Of a stretch of DNA of 7,101 nucleotides, positions 5,321 to 7,101 are shown one piece after another. Position 1 is the stretch's first letter; each line of letters opens with the position of its first letter. The stretch comes from SG8-4 sp964598225 (lineage in GTDB: Bacteria; Planctomycetota; Phycisphaerae; Sedimentisphaerales; Anaerobacaceae). The notes beneath the pieces were generated by a model that saw nothing but the letters and a program-made list of their open reading frames with translations, had not been told where the DNA came from and did not search any database. The DNA lies in the NCBI GenBank assembly GCA_964598225.1, contig CAZRBG010000123.1, forward strand, positions 1 to 7,101. The letters run 5' to 3'. A program made the translations under genes and the position numbers.

Positions 5321-7101
5321 TTACGAGCGCACTAAAGCATCCTCGTCCACAGGCAGGTACTTACGGGCTATCTTTAGAAGCATCTGAAAATCGATCGGCT
5401 TGGCCAGATAATCGTCGCAGCCGGCATCCAGACATTTTTGTTCATCACCTTTCATCACGCTGGCGGTCAAGGCAACTATCGGTGTCTTTATCCCCTTGTC
5501 TTTAAGTGTCCTTGCCGCCTCATAACCATTCATTCTCGGCATCTGAATATCCATTAGTATCAGATCGAAGGATTTGAACAGAGCTTGTTGAACCGCCTGG
5601 ATACCGTCCTCGGCTACTGTTACTTCCAGGCCTATTTTCTTTAGCAGCGCTTTCGTAAGTGCCTGGTTGGTGGGCACGTCATCGACTACGAGGACGTGGC
5701 CCGAGAGGGAAATATTCTGTTGTTCTCTTTCTGTGTTGTTCTCGGCTGCTTCGCTCTCGCCTTGCCAATCCGGCAAAGACGGTGCCGCCGCATCAATAGC
5801 GGCCGGTATTTTGATTGTGAAAACTGAACCTTCTCCCTCCGAGCTTGCCAAAGTCAGCTCTCCACTTAAGAGTTCCACCAATTGCCTGGTAATAGCAAGA
5901 CCGAGCCCCGTTCCGCCGTAGTTGCGAGAAGTACTCCCGTCCGCCTGAGTAAACGACTCGAATATCTGCTCTTGCTTTGCGGGGGCGATGCCAATTCCCG
6001 TATCCGCTACTTCAAAGATAACGTGGCTCCGGTCATCTATATTCGCCGATGAAACATTTATATGAACGTGCCCGCTGTCGGTGAACTTGATCGCATTGCT
6101 AACGAGATTTATCAGGCATTGAGACAGTCGGGTGGGATCGGTCAGTATTTGAGCGGGCAAATCATTGCTTGTGTTGATCTCAAACTCCAGATTTTTTTCC
6201 TCTGCTTTGTGTTTGGACATGGATCTGATGCTATCGAGTATCTCACTCAGAGAGCAGTCCATTATCTCAGGCTCCAACCGGCCGGCTTCGATCTTCGAAA
6301 AATCCAGAATATCGTCTACCAATTGCAGTAAATGTTTACCACTTTCGCGCAGGGTATGAACGTATTCTGTTTGCTCGTCGGAGAGTTTCTCGGCGGCAAG
6401 CATATCGCTGAAACCGATAATAGCGTTCATCGGAGTTCTGATTTCGTGGCTCATGTTGGCCAGGAACTGGCTCTTGGCGTCGATCGCTTCTTTGTGTCCG
6501 GTAATGTCATTGATTACGACGATGGCGTAATCCTCATCATCCATGTTCAGAGATTCGACAGAGACTTCCAGCCAGGGGCTGGCCTCTTTGCCGTTCACTA
6601 TGAAAGTGTGCTGCATTTCGTCCTTTTCGACAGCCCGTCCCGAGCTGAATACGCCCTCGACCGCCGTTCGCAGCACACATTGCGAGCAGAATTGACCGTG
6701 CCCGCACCCTTCCAATACATCTTCGGCGTGGATGCAGCCTAAGCCTGCTCCGGGTTTTTTGTTGACGATTTCCCATCCTTCTTTGCATACCAATTTTGCG
6801 GCAACGTTGTTGGCCTTCCTGATAGTCAGGCTCCTGTCCAGCAGCAGCATGCCAAAAGGCGTTACACGAAATATGGACTCAAGCAGTTTGTTCCGGTCGC
6901 TGAGGAAATGTTCGGTTTTCTTGCGATCCGTGATGTCGGTGTGTATTCCGACAAGGCCGATAACTTTACCTTCGTCATCCTTAAGAGAATATGCCCGAAG
7001 AAGAATATCTTTTTTGCTTTTATCTTTAGCTAACATTTTCACTTCGCCGGTCCATGAATCTCCCGCCATAATTGCGTCAAAAACATCACGCCCCACTTTT
7101 T
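5321..7101 (-). CDS. Hybrid sensor histidine kinase, PAS-PAS-HisKA-HATPase_c-REC (5' end outside window)
   Basis: At least 591 residues, open at the window edge. The first residues visible are already the C-terminal half of a PAS domain (ending VGIHTDITDRKK, about 48-60, numbered from the GTG at 7096), so the true start is beyond 7101. A second PAS spans about 65-203 and carries four cysteines, C121, C131, C137 and C140. HisKA follows with H217 in MSHEIRTPMN, then HATPase_c with N330 and N334, DTGIGI (365-370) and GGTGLGL (394-400). After an acidic, Ala-rich linker (about 432-465) comes a REC domain with D472-D473, acceptor D516 in LILMDIQMP, T544 and K566-P567. No membrane segment is seen in the visible part and no HPt domain follows REC, so phosphate must leave through a separate HPt protein; one is encoded at 3069-3440. 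All catalytic residues are present. The signal sensed is unknown. Confidence 0.94.
   Translation of the reverse strand, partial: KVGRDVFDAIMAGDSWTGEVKMLAKDKSKKDILLRAYSLKDDEGKVIGLVGIHTDITDRKKTEHFLSDRNKLLESIFRVTPFGMLLLDRSLTIRKANNVAAKLVCKEGWEIVNKKPGAGLGCIHAEDVLEGCGHGQFCSQCVLRTAVEGVFSSGRAVEKDEMQHTFIVNGKEASPWLEVSVESLNMDDEDYAIVVINDITGHKEAIDAKSQFLANMSHEIRTPMNAIIGFSDMLAAEKLSDEQTEYVHTLRESGKHLLQLVDDILDFSKIEAGRLEPEIMDCSLSEILDSIRSMSKHKAEEKNLEFEINTSNDLPAQILTDPTRLSQCLINLVSNAIKFTDSGHVHINVSSANIDDRSHVIFEVADTGIGIAPAKQEQIFESFTQADGSTSRNYGGTGLGLAITRQLVELLSGELTLASSEGEGSVFTIKIPAAIDAAAPSLPDWQGESEAAENNTEREQQNISLSGHVLVVDDVPTNQALTKALLKKIGLEVTVAEDGIQAVQQALFKSFDLILMDIQMPRMNGYEAARTLKDKGIKTPIVALTASVMKGDEQKCLDAGCDDYLAKPIDFQMLLKIARKYLPVDEDALVRS

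Noticed and set aside
7094..7096. GTG as the true start of the hybrid kinase
   Set aside because: The frame stays open to the window edge and this codon falls in the middle of a PAS domain, so the gene begins outside the window.

Overview
This window is a dense cluster of two-component and phosphorelay genes from a bacterium. The genes are tightly spaced and uninterrupted, with Shine-Dalgarno sites in front of several. Base composition looks balanced, roughly half G+C by eye. Kinases carrying REC, PAS and multi-helix membrane sensor modules, together with stand-alone REC and HPt proteins, are typical of environmental Gram-negative-type lineages rich in signalling genes, such as Desulfobacterota-like or Zixibacteria-like groups. 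Nothing in the sequence fixes the taxon, so that placement is a guess.

Layout. On the minus strand, reading from right to left, there is first a hybrid histidine kinase with PAS-PAS-HisKA-HATPase-REC domains (5321 to the right window edge, 5' end missing). Next is a membrane-bound histidine kinase with about eight transmembrane helices (3517-5190). Further left lies a three-gene run: a kinase with an N-terminal REC domain (987-2294), followed by two REC-only response regulators (534-917 and 145-519). The only convincing plus-strand gene is a small stand-alone HPt phosphotransfer protein (3069-3440). It is divergent from the REC-kinase gene and convergent with the membrane kinase gene. The first 144 bases hold no recognisable gene.

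The 774-base gap between the REC-kinase and HPt genes (2295-3068) is long for such a compact region and contains no convincing gene. It does contain structure: a near-perfect 21-base inverted repeat with arms about 180 bases apart, a perfect 7-bp hairpin just upstream of a TATAAT box, and a GC-rich segment with several mutually exclusive helices in what would be a long HPt leader.

How the genes could work together (inference). The hybrid kinase has a phosphoacceptor His and a receiver Asp but no HPt domain of its own. The separate HPt protein could take phosphate from that receiver and pass it to the REC-only proteins or to the REC domain of the REC-kinase. All four steps of a His-Asp-His-Asp relay are thus encoded within 7 kb. 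No protein here has a DNA-binding or enzymatic output domain, so the final target must be a protein-protein interaction or lie outside the window. The two non-hybrid kinases are close paralogues in their catalytic cores but differ completely in their input modules, one a receiver and the other a membrane sensor.
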